This document shows positions 26,369 through 35,996 of a stretch of DNA of 64,000 nucleotides, in pieces. Where the stretch lies: contig NZ_JNCS01000006.1 in assembly GCF_000731985.1 (NCBI RefSeq), positions 1-64,000 on the forward strand, given 5' to 3'. Both the position numbers and the translations under genes were made by a program. The DNA comes from Natrinema altunense (GTDB lineage: Archaea > Halobacteriota > Halobacteria > Halobacteriales > Natrialbaceae). A model generated the notes under the pieces. The model was not told the DNA's origin. It was given only the letters and a program-made list of their open reading frames with translations, and ran no database searches. Each line of letters begins with the position of its first letter. Within the stretch, counting starts at the first letter, position 1.

Positions 26369-26578
26369 TCACAGGCCGATGTAGAACAGTCCCAGCGCGA
26401 CGAGTCCCAACGCGATGCCGTACGCCGGCCCGTTGACGACGGCGACGGCGACCGCCATCAACCCGAAGACGAGTCCCAGGAACAGACAGAACTGCTGGGT
26501 CAGCGTCCGGCGGTCGTTGCGCTCGAGGAGCCAGTCGAACCCCAACTCGGCTACCAGTTCGACGACCGTATCGAGCAT
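26369..26578 (-). CDS. Small two-helix membrane protein
   Basis: A 69-residue protein with a hydrophilic N-terminal helix (VVELVAELGFDWLLERNDRR) and two membrane helices at about residues 28-48 and 52-69. No family is recognised. It lies upstream of azlCD on the same strand, but no link to transport is evident. Confidence 0.6.
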   Translation of the reverse strand: MLDTVVELVAELGFDWLLERNDRRTLTQQFCLFLGLVFGLMAVAVAVVNGPAYGIALGLVALGLFYIGL

Positions 26579-26646
26579 GCCTGATACTAGTCCTGTGCTG
26601 ATAAAAATAACCGGGGCCGTAAGCGGCGCGAGCCGTGCCCCCGGCG

Positions 26647-26925
26647 TTACCCCCCGGCAACCGGTGGAAACACCGACACGACGTCGCCCGCCTCGAGCGA
26701 CGTGTCGACGCCCGTCATGTGGACCACGTTGCGACCGTTTTTCAACACGCTCAACTGCGGTCGGACCGCCCCGTCCTCGAGCAACTGCCCTTCGAGGCCG
26801 TCGTACTCGTTCTCGAGGGCAGCGAGGACGTCGCCGACGGTCGCGTCGTCGGCGACCGTGCGCGTTCGCTCCTTCTCCCCGACGGCGTCCCGAAACGTGG
26901 CGAAGAACCGGAGATCGATTTCCAT
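26647..26925 (-). CDS. Ubiquitin-like modifier SAMP1 (MoaD family)
   Basis: A 92-residue beta-grasp protein ending in the diglycine VFPPVAGG. SAMP1/MoaD proteins are adenylated by UbaA. They act both as sulfur carrier for molybdopterin synthesis and as protein modifier through the C-terminal Gly. The N-terminal MEIDLRFFATFRDAVGEKER and the diglycine are diagnostic. The length fits Haloferax SAMP1. Confidence 0.9.
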   Translation of the reverse strand: MEIDLRFFATFRDAVGEKERTRTVADDATVGDVLAALENEYDGLEGQLLEDGAVRPQLSVLKNGRNVVHMTGVDTSLEAGDVVSVFPPVAGG

Positions 26926-27012
26926 ACTCGATACTCGTGTCCGGACGACATAAGTTCGAGCGATGGAGCGGTCGAGTTCCGTGAGTCGAGCCGACGACCC
27001 GGCCGACTCGGT

Positions 27013-27363
27013 TCAGACCGCCGACGCCGTCGCCGACGACGTGTACGAGACGACGTCAACGTCGGCGTCGGTGAGCGCTGCGTCGATCGCGCTCGCGCCG
27101 CGCTCGACCGCGTCGTCGGCGTCGTCGGCCGCCACGGTTACCGTCACCGAAAACTCGAGTGCGATCGTGTACGGATCGAACGGACCCGTCGGGTGCTCGT
27201 AGACGTCCGTGTCCCCGATTTCCCAGTCGGCGATCGCTCCCTCGGCGGCGAGGGTCTCGAACGCGTCCGCGAGCGTCGCCGCCGCCTCGTCACTGGCAGT
27301 CGTCTCCGAGCCGCCGTGGAGCGTGACCAGCGTCGTTCCCGTCCGGGACACAGCGAATTCCAT
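27013..27363 (-). CDS. Conserved hypothetical protein
   Basis: A 116-residue acidic protein (MEFAVSRTGTTLVTL) with a strand-helix pattern and the segment FDPYTIALEFSVTVTVAADD. I chose ATG 27363 because upstream codons are Arg-rich shadow-like sequence. No family or motif is recognised; it is probably a small alpha/beta protein. Confidence 0.58.
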   Translation of the reverse strand: MEFAVSRTGTTLVTLHGGSETTASDEAAATLADAFETLAAEGAIADWEIGDTDVYEHPTGPFDPYTIALEFSVTVTVAADDADDAVERGASAIDAALTDADVDVVSYTSSATASAV

Positions 27364-27425
27364 ACCCCCGCTAGTCCGGCCCAGTAGTTCAACGCTTGGC
27401 TCGAGGACCGCTCGGCTGCGGACGC

Positions 27426-27812
27426 TTACAGGTCCTGCAATCGAATCCCGTCCTCGACCAGCCGCGCGTTCCGCTCCCGGTCGAGGTGCTCGCCCAGGTC
27501 GTCGTGGTCGTGGAGTTGTGCGATCACGTCGGCGTACAGCGTCCGCCACGCGATGGCGTAGATCGGCGACTGTCCCCACGCTCGCAGTTCCGGGACGAAC
27601 GCGTCGTAGGTCTCGTACCGCTCCTCGAACCGATCGATCGCCTCGAGCAGTTTCCCGGCGGCCTCGCGTTCGTCGTCGGCTTCCTCGAGGATTCGATTGC
27701 ACTGCGTCTCCCAGCCCGCGACCGCCTTTTGCATGTCCGCCGCCACGGTCTCGTCGTCGGCCGGCAGTCGGTCGAGTATCGGTTCCGGAACGCCGAGGGA
27801 AATATCCTCCAT
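27426..27812 (-). CDS. Conserved helical hypothetical protein
   Basis: A 128-residue acidic helical protein (MEDISLGVPEPILDRL). It contains WETQCNRILEEADDEREAAG and YAIAWRTLYADVIAQLHDHD and has no metal or nucleotide motif. The start at 27812 is chosen because the frame before it is Arg/Pro-rich. Confidence 0.6.
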   Translation of the reverse strand: MEDISLGVPEPILDRLPADDETVAADMQKAVAGWETQCNRILEEADDEREAAGKLLEAIDRFEERYETYDAFVPELRAWGQSPIYAIAWRTLYADVIAQLHDHDDLGEHLDRERNARLVEDGIRLQDL

Positions 27813-28023
27813 ACGCTTCGGTATGGGCTGGTCTGGCAAGAAAATGTCCCGGTTCGCTCGGTCCGCTGGCGAGACAACACTCGGCAGTCGTATCAGCCAC
27901 TGGACAGCTGTCGACCAGCAACCCGGACACCCTCGTGTCCCGCTCGCGCTGAAGACGATATGCGGTGGCCCACCTGTGGCGGGGCGGACGGTCGGGACAC
28001 CCGATTCCCGTCGGCGTCTCTGG

Positions 28024-28878
28024 TCAGGGCCACGTCGCGAGCATGATCTCGTCGACGAACTCGCCGTCGAGACAGTACTGCCCCTCGTGTTCGCCCTCGC
28101 GGTCCCAGCCGTTCTCCTCGAGGAACTCGATCGCCGCCTCGTTGGTCGCAGGGACGTTCTGGTAGAGCTTCTGGTAGCCGGCATCCGCGGCCCACTCGAG
28201 GCCGTACGCGAGCAGTTCGGAGCCGATCCCCTGTCGCCGGACGGCGGGATCGACGCCGACGGTCACCTCCGCGGTGTGGCGAAGCGACGGGTGTTCCGGC
28301 GCGTCGACGTGCAACCACCCGACTACGTCGCCGTCGTCCGAGGCCGCCGAATCGTCCGCCGTCTCGCCTGTCGTCTCCTCGTCTGCCGGCCGCTCCCCGC
28401 GGACCGCGACGAAGAAGACCCGCGAGCGCTCCTCGTTGGCCCGGACGAGCGCGGACTCGCGCTCGAGTTCCGTCGCGACGTTCTCGGCGACGACGTACGT
28501 CCCGTCGTCGGCGACCGTCCGCATCGTCTCGACGACACCTTCTCGATCCTCCTCGCGGGCCGGCCGGATGGTGACGACGCCGTCCTCGCAGTCCACGTCG
28601 GTCGTCGTCGCCTCGAGCGCAAGCCGGTATTTCCCGTCGACTTCGGTCAGATAGCCGTCGGCTTGCAGCGCCTCGAGACACGATCGGAGTTCGTTCGGCT
28701 CCGGCGCGATCGTGTCGGTGTAGGTCCCCGACCGGGCGGGCTTCGAGTGTGCGCGGCCGTCGTCGATTTCGATCGAGCGGGCCAGTTCGGCCGCCGTGAC
28801 GGCACCGTTACGCTCGACGTACTCGTAGACGCGCCGCTGGACGTCGGTCTCGAACGAGTCCGTCGGATACATGCTCAT
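28024..28878 (-). CDS. N-acetyltransferase (GNAT) with N-terminal winged helix
   Basis: A 284-residue two-domain protein. Residues 8-95 form a winged-helix-like module (VQRRVYEYVERNGAVTAAEL, LRSCLEALQADGYLTEVDGK). Residues 105-284 form a GNAT acetyltransferase with the acetyl-CoA loop VGVDPAVRRQGIGSELL and the following YQNVPATNEAAIEFLEENGW. A Glu/Asp/Thr-rich insertion (about 165-185) lies inside the GNAT domain. The substrate is unknown. The fusion suggests either DNA-targeted acetylation or a regulator with an acyl-CoA-sensing domain. Confidence 0.82.
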   Translation of the reverse strand: MSMYPTDSFETDVQRRVYEYVERNGAVTAAELARSIEIDDGRAHSKPARSGTYTDTIAPEPNELRSCLEALQADGYLTEVDGKYRLALEATTTDVDCEDGVVTIRPAREEDREGVVETMRTVADDGTYVVAENVATELERESALVRANEERSRVFFVAVRGERPADEETTGETADDSAASDDGDVVGWLHVDAPEHPSLRHTAEVTVGVDPAVRRQGIGSELLAYGLEWAADAGYQKLYQNVPATNEAAIEFLEENGWDREGEHEGQYCLDGEFVDEIMLATWP

Positions 28879-30182
28879 ACGACTCCGCCACCGACTGCCG
28901 GTATTAGTATGCGATCCGTATCGAGCCCCGCTCACGACCCGCCACACCGAAGCGACCGATTGCTCGCCGATCTCGAACCGTTTCGAACCGCATTCGTGCC
29001 CGTCGCACCCGGACAATATCCGATTAGTTCGCTTCGTCGGTCCGTCGTGTGCTCGAGTTCGGCCGAGGATCATATCGCCCCATACAATTTATCACGCAGT
29101 ACGGCGGGAGACGAGGGTCGCGCCCGTCCCGAACCGGGGTGGCCCCGGCTATCGAGACCACAAACGCGGTCAGTCGCTTCGATTCACTGTCCGGCGACAA
29201 CGCTCGCCCTCGTCCCGTCACACTCGCGCCGACTATCGGGGCCGGACCGAGTCGGACCAGCACTCTCGACGAGCTGCCGAGACCGATCGACGAGGCCGAT
29301 CTCGAGGGTCGAACCCCGGTTCTGTCGTGCCAGGCAGCCACCGATGATCGGCGGCTCGGATCGGCGATGCGGACCGGTGTGACACCCAGTACCGTTTTTT
29401 CGACGACGGCCGTCGGTTGCGCGTCGTCAACGAGCCTTCCGTCCACAGTCGCGTGGGCTGCTCCAGTTCCAGGCCCGTGGCGTGGCCGTATCTCCGCCAC
29501 AAACTCCGGCAGTGAGCCGCCGGACTACAGCCTCCGTCGGTATTCCCGGGACGATCACCTGTCCGACGGTTCTGCGGGGCACGCCGAGCAGCGGCCGGGC
29601 CGCGATCTATTCGCCGCCGAGCGGATCGACACGGGTTCGATCCGACGGCGGCGGATCGGGTCGTCCGACGCCGGGAGCCGTCACGCGACACCGGCACCGA
29701 ACTCGAGTCGAATCGGCCTATTCCCCGGGGTCGTTCCTCGGTCTCACGGCACGGGCCGCGTTTCGACAGTCCGGCTCGGTTTCCGATAGCGTTCGCCAGT
29801 CGTCTCGCTTCGCTATACGGCCGCAACGGTGGCCGGACCGTCGTCCCGGATGAAATAGGCTCGACCGACACCGATAAACTTCATATTGCGATATCGAATT
29901 GGAGGGGCCGTTTCGGAACTACCGGAACCGCCCCGGCGTCGTTTAACAGCACCGAGGCCGAGTCGCTGGACGACGACCGGCCGGACCCGGCTTTCCGCTT
30001 CGGGCCGACGGGCGTCGGCATGACTTCTATGCGGCGTACGAGCGTCGCGTTGAGGACGGACCTTCGCCTCGTCGACGAGTCCGACGCGGAAGTCGATGTG
30101 CAGTAACGACACACCAACTGGGCTCTCGAGGCGTTCGGCGTCCGAAAGAGCCACTTACGGAACTCGCTCCCGTAGGGTGCGT
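28879..30182. other. Gene-poor 1.3-kb region
   Basis: No frame on either strand has protein-like composition or a recognised motif; the open frames are Arg/Ser/Pro-rich, as expected from non-coding GC-rich DNA. It contains short AT-rich islands (about 29070-29100 and 29865-29895) and a T6 run at 29395-29400. No tRNA, RNase P or SRP RNA signature was found. It may hold decayed genes or an unrecognised RNA. Confidence 0.5.
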
Positions 30183-31046
30183 ATGAGCCGACCGCCGTCG
30201 CTGCCGGACGACACTCGCCTCGGACGGACCGCACTCGCCGTCGCCGATCGGGCGGCGATGATCGAATTCTACCGCGACATCGTCGGGCTCCGCGTCCAGC
30301 ACCGAGACGGGACGGGAGCAACGCTTGGCGTCGCCGAGACACCACTGCTCGTCCTGTACGAGGACCCCGACGCCGAACCACGCGGCGAGCGAGAAACCGG
30401 GCTCTATCACAACGCGTTCAGGGTCCCCTCGCGCGAGGCGCTGGGGAGCGCCGTAGCGCGGCTGCGCGACCGCTGGACGCTCACGGGAGCCTCCGACCAC
30501 GGCATCAGCGAGGCGCTGTACTGTACCGATCCCGAGGGCAACGGCGTCGAGATCTACCGCGACCGGCCGCGGGATGCGTGGCCGCGGACCGAGGACGGCT
30601 CGATCCGGGCGACCGGCGATCCACTCGATGTCGCCGCCCTCGCTGCTGCGGCCGACGACACGACGGAGTCGGCCGGGTCACAACCAGTCCCCGACGGGAC
30701 GACCCTCGGCCACGTCCATCTCGAGGTGTCGTCGCTCGAGGCCGCGCGAGCGTTCTACGCGGAGACGCTGGGGTTCGACGTCTCGATGGCCTTCGGATCG
30801 GGGGCGTGCTTTTTCGCGGCGGGCGGCTATCACCATCACGTCGGGGTGAACACGTGGAATCGGCGCTCGATACCGAACGGCGGACTGGGTCTCGAGTGGG
30901 TCGAACTCCTCGTGCCGGCCGCGGATGCCGTCGAGACGGTTCGGACGCGGCTGGTCGGCGACGGCGTGTCGGTCACTGCGGTCGACGACGGTATCGAATT
31001 CACCGACCCGGACGGGATCGCGATTCGACTGCGGGCAGTCGACTGA
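30183..31046 (+). CDS. VOC-superfamily (glyoxalase/extradiol dioxygenase-like) protein
   Basis: A 287-residue protein with two VOC modules, as in CatE-type extradiol dioxygenases. The first ([40 protein letters not shown]) and second ([37 protein letters not shown]) halves carry the usual His/Glu metal-ligand positions. The exact substrate is unknown. The start [10 protein letters not shown] at 30183 gives the usual length. Confidence 0.87.
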   Translation: MSRPPSLPDDTRLGRTALAVADRAAMIEFYRDIVGLRVQHRDGTGATLGVAETPLLVLYEDPDAEPRGERETGLYHNAFRVPSREALGSAVARLRDRWTLTGASDHGISEALYCTDPEGNGVEIYRDRPRDAWPRTEDGSIRATGDPLDVAALAAAADDTTESAGSQPVPDGTTLGHVHLEVSSLEAARAFYAETLGFDVSMAFGSGACFFAAGGYHHHVGVNTWNRRSIPNGGLGLEWVELLVPAADAVETVRTRLVGDGVSVTAVDDGIEFTDPDGIAIRLRAVD

Positions 31047-31364
31047 CGCCGTCGCTTCCGTTCGGCTCGGGCGAGCGTGTCCGACGGGTAACGAGCCGAT
31101 CGACGAACTGATCGAGCGAGCGATAGGTCGTCGATCGCGACCGTTATCGCGACGTGAGTGTTCGTTTCGATCGGATTCGGCGCTAGGTTTACACCGCCTG
31201 ATCGCCTTTCGAATCGTACTATGGCCGCCACCGATCCTTCGTCGGCCCACTTCCGCTCTCGGAGCCGGTGTCAGGAGGCCGTCGATCGCAGGACCGACCT
31301 CGAGTGGCCCCGCAGGCGACGGCCCCCCACATATATCCGCAGTCGCGGAGAACGGTGGGGAAAC
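31047..31364. other. Intergenic region with a TATA-like element
   Basis: No supported gene. CACATATATCC near 31329-31339 looks like a TATA box about 30 bases before ATG 31365. Confidence 0.5.
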
Positions 31365-31580
31365 ATGGCTGCGTTCGGTACGCGATCGAGGGACCGAGAT
31401 CGAGCCGAGTGGACACGATCGCGTCTGCCGGGTGATCGAGCGGCTCCACGGCCGCGTGGCGTCCGCCGGTACCGGAATCGCGCTCCGTCACGGATCGTCG
31501 AACTGCCCGCCGTCCCGGAGGCGACGACGCCCCTCGGAGCGACCGGCACGACCGACGCGGATTCCCAGAGCAATGAGTGA
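31365..31580 (+). CDS. Possible upstream ORF overlapping the response regulator
   Basis: A 71-codon frame starts about 30 bases after a TATA-like box and ends at 31580, overlapping the response-regulator ATG (31573) by eight bases. The first half is Arg-rich, like shadow frames; the end ([20 protein letters not shown]) looks more protein-like. It may be a real leader peptide or simply the 5' leader of the mRNA. No family is recognised. Confidence 0.3.
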   Translation: MAAFGTRSRDRDRAEWTRSRLPGDRAAPRPRGVRRYRNRAPSRIVELPAVPEATTPLGATGTTDADSQSNE

Positions 31581-32037
31581 CGCGGACAGCTTTCGGGCCG
31601 AGCCGGCACAGATCCTGCTGGTCGAGGACAACCCCGGCGACGTTCGTCTGACCAAGGAAGCGTTCAAGCAGGGCCGGATCGAAAACGACCTGCACGTCGT
31701 CTCCGACGGGACCGAGGCGTTGGACTTCCTCGGACGGCAGGGGCCGTACGCCGACGTACCGCGCCCGGACCTCATCCTTCTGGACCTCAATCTACCCGGG
31801 AAAGACGGCGAAGAGGTCCTGGAGGAACTCAAGGCGGACTCGGCGCTGCGATCGATTCCGGTAATCGTCTTGACGAGTTCGCGGGCGGAAGAAGACGTCG
31901 TCAAATCCTACGAACTCCATGCGAACGCCTATCTCACGAAGCCCGTCGATCCCGACGAATTCATCGAGACGGTCCGCGCCTTCGAGAAGTTCTGGTTCTC
32001 GGTCGTTCGGCTTCCGCCGGAGGGTGATTCGTCATGA
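31573..32037 (+). CDS. CheY/Rcp1-like single-domain response regulator
   Basis: A 154-residue receiver domain. The acidic pocket is in [10 protein letters not shown], the phospho-acceptor Asp71 in [13 protein letters not shown], and the Lys in YLTKPVD. The Rcp1-like NPGD motif and insert are typical of haloarchaeal stand-alone receivers that exchange phosphate with cytosolic histidine kinases. Its stop overlaps the ATG of the next gene by four bases (ATGA). Confidence 0.92.
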   Translation: MSDADSFRAEPAQILLVEDNPGDVRLTKEAFKQGRIENDLHVVSDGTEALDFLGRQGPYADVPRPDLILLDLNLPGKDGEEVLEELKADSALRSIPVIVLTSSRAEEDVVKSYELHANAYLTKPVDPDEFIETVRAFEKFWFSVVRLPPEGDSS

Positions 32038-33725
32038 GCGAGACGAACGCCCGGACCGAGACGGAACGGGACGGGGAGACCGCCGACACGCTTCGCGTCC
32101 TCCTCATCGAGGACAACCCCGGCGATGCCCGGCTGATCGAGGAGATGCTCCGGGATACCGAAGAGCTCGCCCAGCGAGTCAGTCCCATCGAATCGACCGG
32201 ACAGACGCCGGAAATGTCGCGGGAAACGCGCCTCGAGGACGGCCTCGAGATGGTCGATACCGAGCCGACCGACATCGTCTTGCTCGATCTGAACCTGCCC
32301 GACAGCGAGGGGCTGGCGACTCTCGAACGGGTTCACGAGGAGACGGACGAGACGCCGATCATCGTTCTGACCGGCGTCCGCGACCAGCAGGTCGGCGTCG
32401 AGGCGATCCAACGCGGCGCACAGGACTTCCTCGTCAAAGACGAGGTGACGAGCGAACTGCTGGTTCGGACGATCCACCACGCGATCGAACGCGCCCGTCA
32501 GGAGCGCGAGCGCCGCCAGCAGCGCGAGCATCTCGAGGCGCTCAACCGGCTCAACCGGATCGGCCACGACATCACCCACGCGGTGATCACGACCGAGACG
32601 CGGGCGGAACTCGAACAGGAGGTTTGCGATCGGCTCGCCGAGTCCGACGCCTATCGCTTCGCCTGGATCGGGGGCGTCAATCCCGGGAGCGACCGCGTCG
32701 TCCCGAAGGCAGCGGCCGGCGTCGAGGACGGATACCTCGATGAAATAGACGTCTCCGTCGCCGAGGACGACGAGAGTGGACGCGGGCCGGCCGGAACGGC
32801 CATTCGGACCGGACAGGTGCAGGTCATGAACGACGCCCGGACGGATCCCGGGTTCGGACCGTGGCGAGAGCAGGCGCGTGCCCGTAACTACCGGTCGTCG
32901 GCGGCGATCCCGCTCATCCACGAAGACCTCGTCTACGGCGTGTTGAACGTGTACTCGTCGTCGCCACGAGCGTTCGAGGGTCTGGAGACCGGGGTTTTCG
33001 CCCGGATCGGCGACATCATCGCCCACGCGATCACGGCGATCGAACGCAGGGACGCACTGGTCAGCGACGCCGTGGTCGAACTCGAGTTCCGCGTCGAGGC
33101 GATGGCCGAACCGCTGGTCGAACTCTCGGCGACCGAGTCGTGTACGATCGCGTTCGAGCAGTTGGTCGGCGGCGACGATGCGCTGCTGGCCTACGGCTCG
33201 GCACACGGCATCTCACAGGAGGCGTTCAGCGACGCTATCGACGACACCGACGGGATCGACGACGTGCGGTTCCTCTCCGTCAGGCGCGACGACCTCGAGT
33301 TCGAACTGGTCGCGCCCGCGGCCGTCTCGCTGTTCGAGACGATCGCGACCCACGGCGGTCGCGTCGCCTCGGCGACGATCGCCGACGGGGAGTTTCGCTT
33401 CGTCGTCGAACTCCCGCGCGGCCGGGATACCCGACAGATGATCGAACTCATCAGGAACCAGCGCGACGACATCACCTACCTCGCCCAGCGGACCACCGAA
33501 CGCAGCGAGCGCAGCGACTCCGGGTCGGCGTCGGTCCTCGAGGAGGACCTGACCGAGAAACAGCGGGCGGCGCTCGAGACGGCTTACTTCGCGGGCTACT
33601 TCGACTGGCCGCGGGGCAGCACCGGCGAGGAGATCGCCGATCGGCTCGGGATCGCACCGGCGACGTTCAACCAGCACCTCCGGACCGCCGAACGGAAGTT
33701 CTTCAATTCCGTCTTCGGCGAGTAG
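32034..33725 (+). CDS. Receiver-GAF-Bat-HTH-10 response regulator
   Basis: A 563-residue regulator: receiver domain (20-150; NPGD pocket, Asp85 in VLLDLNLPD), a helical linker, GAF domain (about 185-340), Bat central domain (350-500), and HTH-10 DNA-binding domain ([20 protein letters not shown], then [13 protein letters not shown]). The receiver makes this Bat-type protein phosphorylation-controlled. A run of ERSERSDSG-type residues before the HTH is a flexible linker. It is in an operon with the upstream receiver. Confidence 0.9.
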   Translation: MSETNARTETERDGETADTLRVLLIEDNPGDARLIEEMLRDTEELAQRVSPIESTGQTPEMSRETRLEDGLEMVDTEPTDIVLLDLNLPDSEGLATLERVHEETDETPIIVLTGVRDQQVGVEAIQRGAQDFLVKDEVTSELLVRTIHHAIERARQERERRQQREHLEALNRLNRIGHDITHAVITTETRAELEQEVCDRLAESDAYRFAWIGGVNPGSDRVVPKAAAGVEDGYLDEIDVSVAEDDESGRGPAGTAIRTGQVQVMNDARTDPGFGPWREQARARNYRSSAAIPLIHEDLVYGVLNVYSSSPRAFEGLETGVFARIGDIIAHAITAIERRDALVSDAVVELEFRVEAMAEPLVELSATESCTIAFEQLVGGDDALLAYGSAHGISQEAFSDAIDDTDGIDDVRFLSVRRDDLEFELVAPAAVSLFETIATHGGRVASATIADGEFRFVVELPRGRDTRQMIELIRNQRDDITYLAQRTTERSERSDSGSASVLEEDLTEKQRAALETAYFAGYFDWPRGSTGEEIADRLGIAPATFNQHLRTAERKFFNSVFGE

Positions 33726-33737
33726 CGGGGGCCAGTT

Positions 33738-34757
33738 TCAGAGCCCGACACCGTCCGCCAGGAGTTCGTGCGAGCGCAACACGTCGTCGTGATCGGCGAT
33801 GATGTTCTGTACGATCACGTCCTCGACCCCGACCCGGTCGGTCAGTTGCTCGAGCAGGTCGCGCACGGTTTCCGGACTCCCCGAGATCGAACGGGGCCAG
33901 TCGCCGTCGGGAAGCGGGTTCGGCGTCGGCTCCGGGACACCGCCGAGTTCGTTGATCGCGGCCTCGACGGACGGGGGCGAGCCGACGACGCCGCGTCGCA
34001 GCCGCTTGTACGATGCTTCGGCAGTCGCGCGCAGTCTGGCCGCTTCGTCGTCGGTGTCCGCACAGGCGACGTTCATCGCCAGCATTCCCTCGGGTTCGTC
34101 GGGCCCCGCGCCGAGCGGTGAGGGGTCGAAACGATCCCGGTAGGTTTCGAACGCGCGCTCGGCGAGGGACGGCCGGATGAACCCGGCGAAACAGTAGCGG
34201 AGGCCGAGCTGCCCGGCGATTTCGGCGCTCGAGGGGCTCGATCCCAGAACCCACGGTTCGGGGACGCTGTCGGCCGAGCGAGGGAGGGTCAAGTCGTCGT
34301 ACGCGTGCTCGTCCGGAAACCCGTCGTGGAGGTGGGTGACGGTCGATTCGATTTTTTCGGCGTGGTCCGCGTCGGGGTCCCCGCTCTGGCGATCGGTTCC
34401 CAGCGCCCGGTCGGCGGCGGGGATGCCGGTCGCCCGGCCGAGTCCGAGGTCGATGCGGCCCGGAGCCAGCGCATCGAGGGACGCGAACGTTTCGGCCACC
34501 TTGAATGGCTGATAGTGATTGAGCAGAACCGTGCCGGACCCGACACGGATCTCGTCGGTGTCGGCTGCGAGACGCGCGATCAGGACTTCCGGGGTCGTAC
34601 TCGCGATCGAGTCGGCCATGCCGTGGTGTTCGGCCATCCAGAACCGCGAGTAGCCGAGATCCTCGGCCAGTTGCGCGAGTTCGATGGTGTTCTCGTAGGC
34701 ATCAGTCGCGGTACCACCTTCCGGGACCGGCGCGAGATCCACGATCGAGAGATCCAT
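33738..34757 (-). CDS. LLM-class flavin/F420-dependent oxidoreductase
   Basis: A 339-residue TIM-barrel of the bacterial luciferase-like family. Visible motifs are LAEDLGYSRFWMAEHHGM, VGSGTVLLNHYQP, FASLDALAPGRIDLGLGRA and the C-terminal GSPETVRDLLEQ. The MAEHH motif and the LGRATG loop fit the LLM subgroup annotated as MsnO8/alkane-type oxidoreductases. Either FMN or F420 could be the cofactor. It is convergent with the Bat response regulator. Confidence 0.88.
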   Translation of the reverse strand: MDLSIVDLAPVPEGGTATDAYENTIELAQLAEDLGYSRFWMAEHHGMADSIASTTPEVLIARLAADTDEIRVGSGTVLLNHYQPFKVAETFASLDALAPGRIDLGLGRATGIPAADRALGTDRQSGDPDADHAEKIESTVTHLHDGFPDEHAYDDLTLPRSADSVPEPWVLGSSPSSAEIAGQLGLRYCFAGFIRPSLAERAFETYRDRFDPSPLGAGPDEPEGMLAMNVACADTDDEAARLRATAEASYKRLRRGVVGSPPSVEAAINELGGVPEPTPNPLPDGDWPRSISGSPETVRDLLEQLTDRVGVEDVIVQNIIADHDDVLRSHELLADGVGL

Positions 34758-34868
34758 ACCGGCCGTTCCGAATCGAGCGCGGAATAGCCGTTCGATCTCC
34801 CACGCGAGGCGAACATCGACGGCGAACCGATTTTAGGTCGCACGAAAAAATATTATTGAATTGAAAAG

Positions 34869-34874
34869 TTATAT
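34869..34874 (+). promoter_or_regulatory. TATA element of dpsA
   Basis: TTATAT lies about 31 bases before ATG 34903, so the mRNA would have a leader of only a few bases. A TTTTAGG heptamer (34831-34837) just upstream matches one half of the DtxR-type palindrome at 35997-36014. Confidence 0.5.
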
Positions 34875-34902
34875 GTGTCCGAGACTCCATGGACTAGCTG
34901 TG

Positions 34903-35448
34903 ATGAATACGCAGAAGACCGTCCAACAGGAAGCCGGTACCGTCGAGGAGAACGCGCTCAGGCTCGAGCCCGAGAAGGCAGAGCAGATCGTCGAGGCGCT
35001 GAACCGCGACCTCGCGGACGCGTACGTCCTCTACCACCAGCTCCACAAGCACCACTGGAACGTCGAAGGCGCGGAGTTCCTCGACGTTCACGTCTTCCTT
35101 CAGGAGGTCTACGAGGACGTCGAGGCGGCGGCCGACGACCTCGCCGAACGCCTCCAGGCGCTCGGCGGCGTCCCGCACGCGAACATGACGACCTTGGCGG
35201 AGAACGCCACCGTCGAGCCCGAGGACGAGGACGTTTACGACATCCGGACGTCGCTCGCGAACGACCTCGAGATGATGGGCGACATCATCGAGAGCTACCG
35301 CGAACACATCGAGCTCACGGCGGGACTGGGCGACCACGCCACCGCACAGATGCTCCGCGAGCAACTCGAGACCATCGAGGAACACACTCACCACATCGAG
35401 CACTACCTCGAGGACGACACGCTCGTCCTCGAGTCGGCGACGAACTAA
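34903..35448 (+). CDS. dpsA: Dps-family ferritin-like DNA-protection protein DpsA
   Basis: DpsA forms a 12-mer that oxidises and stores iron and protects DNA against oxidants. The 181-residue protein has the Dps four-helix pattern with ferroxidase ligands in HKHHWNVEGAEFLDVHVFLQ and EVYEDVEAAADDLAERLQAL. A C-terminal His-rich helix (EEHTHHIEHYLED) follows. The start MNTQKTVQQEAG at 34903 fits the haloarchaeal length. The neighbouring DtxR-type regulator suggests iron-dependent control. Confidence 0.94.
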   Translation: MNTQKTVQQEAGTVEENALRLEPEKAEQIVEALNRDLADAYVLYHQLHKHHWNVEGAEFLDVHVFLQEVYEDVEAAADDLAERLQALGGVPHANMTTLAENATVEPEDEDVYDIRTSLANDLEMMGDIIESYREHIELTAGLGDHATAQMLREQLETIEEHTHHIEHYLEDDTLVLESATN

Positions 35449-35487
35449 CGGCCGCGGTCTCTCTACTGCAGTTCTCGACGACGGTAA

Positions 35488-35865
35488 TCAGGCGGAAACG
35501 TCGATGTCGTCGTCCTCGAGCAGCGTTTCGGCGACCCGTTCGGTGACGAGCGAGCTAACGCTGCCCGCGAGCGCCATCGCCTCCCGGTCGGGCTCCGCAA
35601 GATCGAGCACGTCGCGGAAGAACGTCGAGAGGACGAGGTAGGTTTCGTACAGGTCGGCGGCCGTCTCCCGTCCCTGCGCGGTGAGCGTCGCCCCTTCGTA
35701 CGGCTCGTAGGTGAGATACCCCTGCGTCTCGAGTCGCTGGAGCGTTTCCGTCGCGACCGCCGGCGACCGATCGAGTTCGTCCGCGACGTGTCCCGGTGCG
35801 ACCGGTTCCCCGCCGTCTCGAGCGGCGAGATAACAGACGAGCAAGTACTGAGACGCGTCCGTCAT
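35488..35865 (-). CDS. DtxR-type metal-dependent transcriptional regulator
   Basis: A 125-residue protein with an N-terminal winged helix (QYLLVCYLAARDGGEPV, then VADELDRSPAVATETLQRLE) and a helical metal-binding/dimerisation segment (YETYLVLSTFFRDVLDLAE). It is a short member of the DtxR/Idr family without an SH3-like domain. It likely senses iron or manganese and is convergent with dpsA. A palindromic operator 130 bases upstream suggests autoregulation. Confidence 0.87.
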   Translation of the reverse strand: MTDASQYLLVCYLAARDGGEPVAPGHVADELDRSPAVATETLQRLETQGYLTYEPYEGATLTAQGRETAADLYETYLVLSTFFRDVLDLAEPDREAMALAGSVSSLVTERVAETLLEDDDIDVSA

Positions 35866-35993
35866 GCGCGCCAGATGGGATGATCGCGGCCGGATCGCTG
35901 GCGGTCCTCGCGGGACGCGTCGAGACGGGAGACGAGCGACGGAGCGACGGGCGACCGCGTCGGCTTGCGATCCCCTGGCAGATCGTCGTCCAT
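35862..35993 (-). CDS. Leaderless 43-codon ORF coupled to the DtxR-type gene
   Basis: ATG 35993 lies about 26 bases after a TTTATT box, so it would be the first codon of a leaderless mRNA. The frame runs 43 codons (MDDDLPGDRKPTRSP...) and its TGA overlaps the regulator ATG in an ATGA motif, so translation could be coupled. The peptide is charged and resembles no known protein. It could be a leader peptide or just the 5' part of the transcript. Confidence 0.45.
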   Translation of the reverse strand: MDDDLPGDRKPTRSPVAPSLVSRLDASREDRQRSGRDHPIWRA

Positions 35994-35996
35994 GGA

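Noticed and set aside
29049-29789. Plus-strand frame of 246 codons in the gene-poor region
   Set aside because: Composition is Arg/Ser/Pro/Thr-rich without motifs, and minus-strand frames look equally plausible; no evidence of coding.
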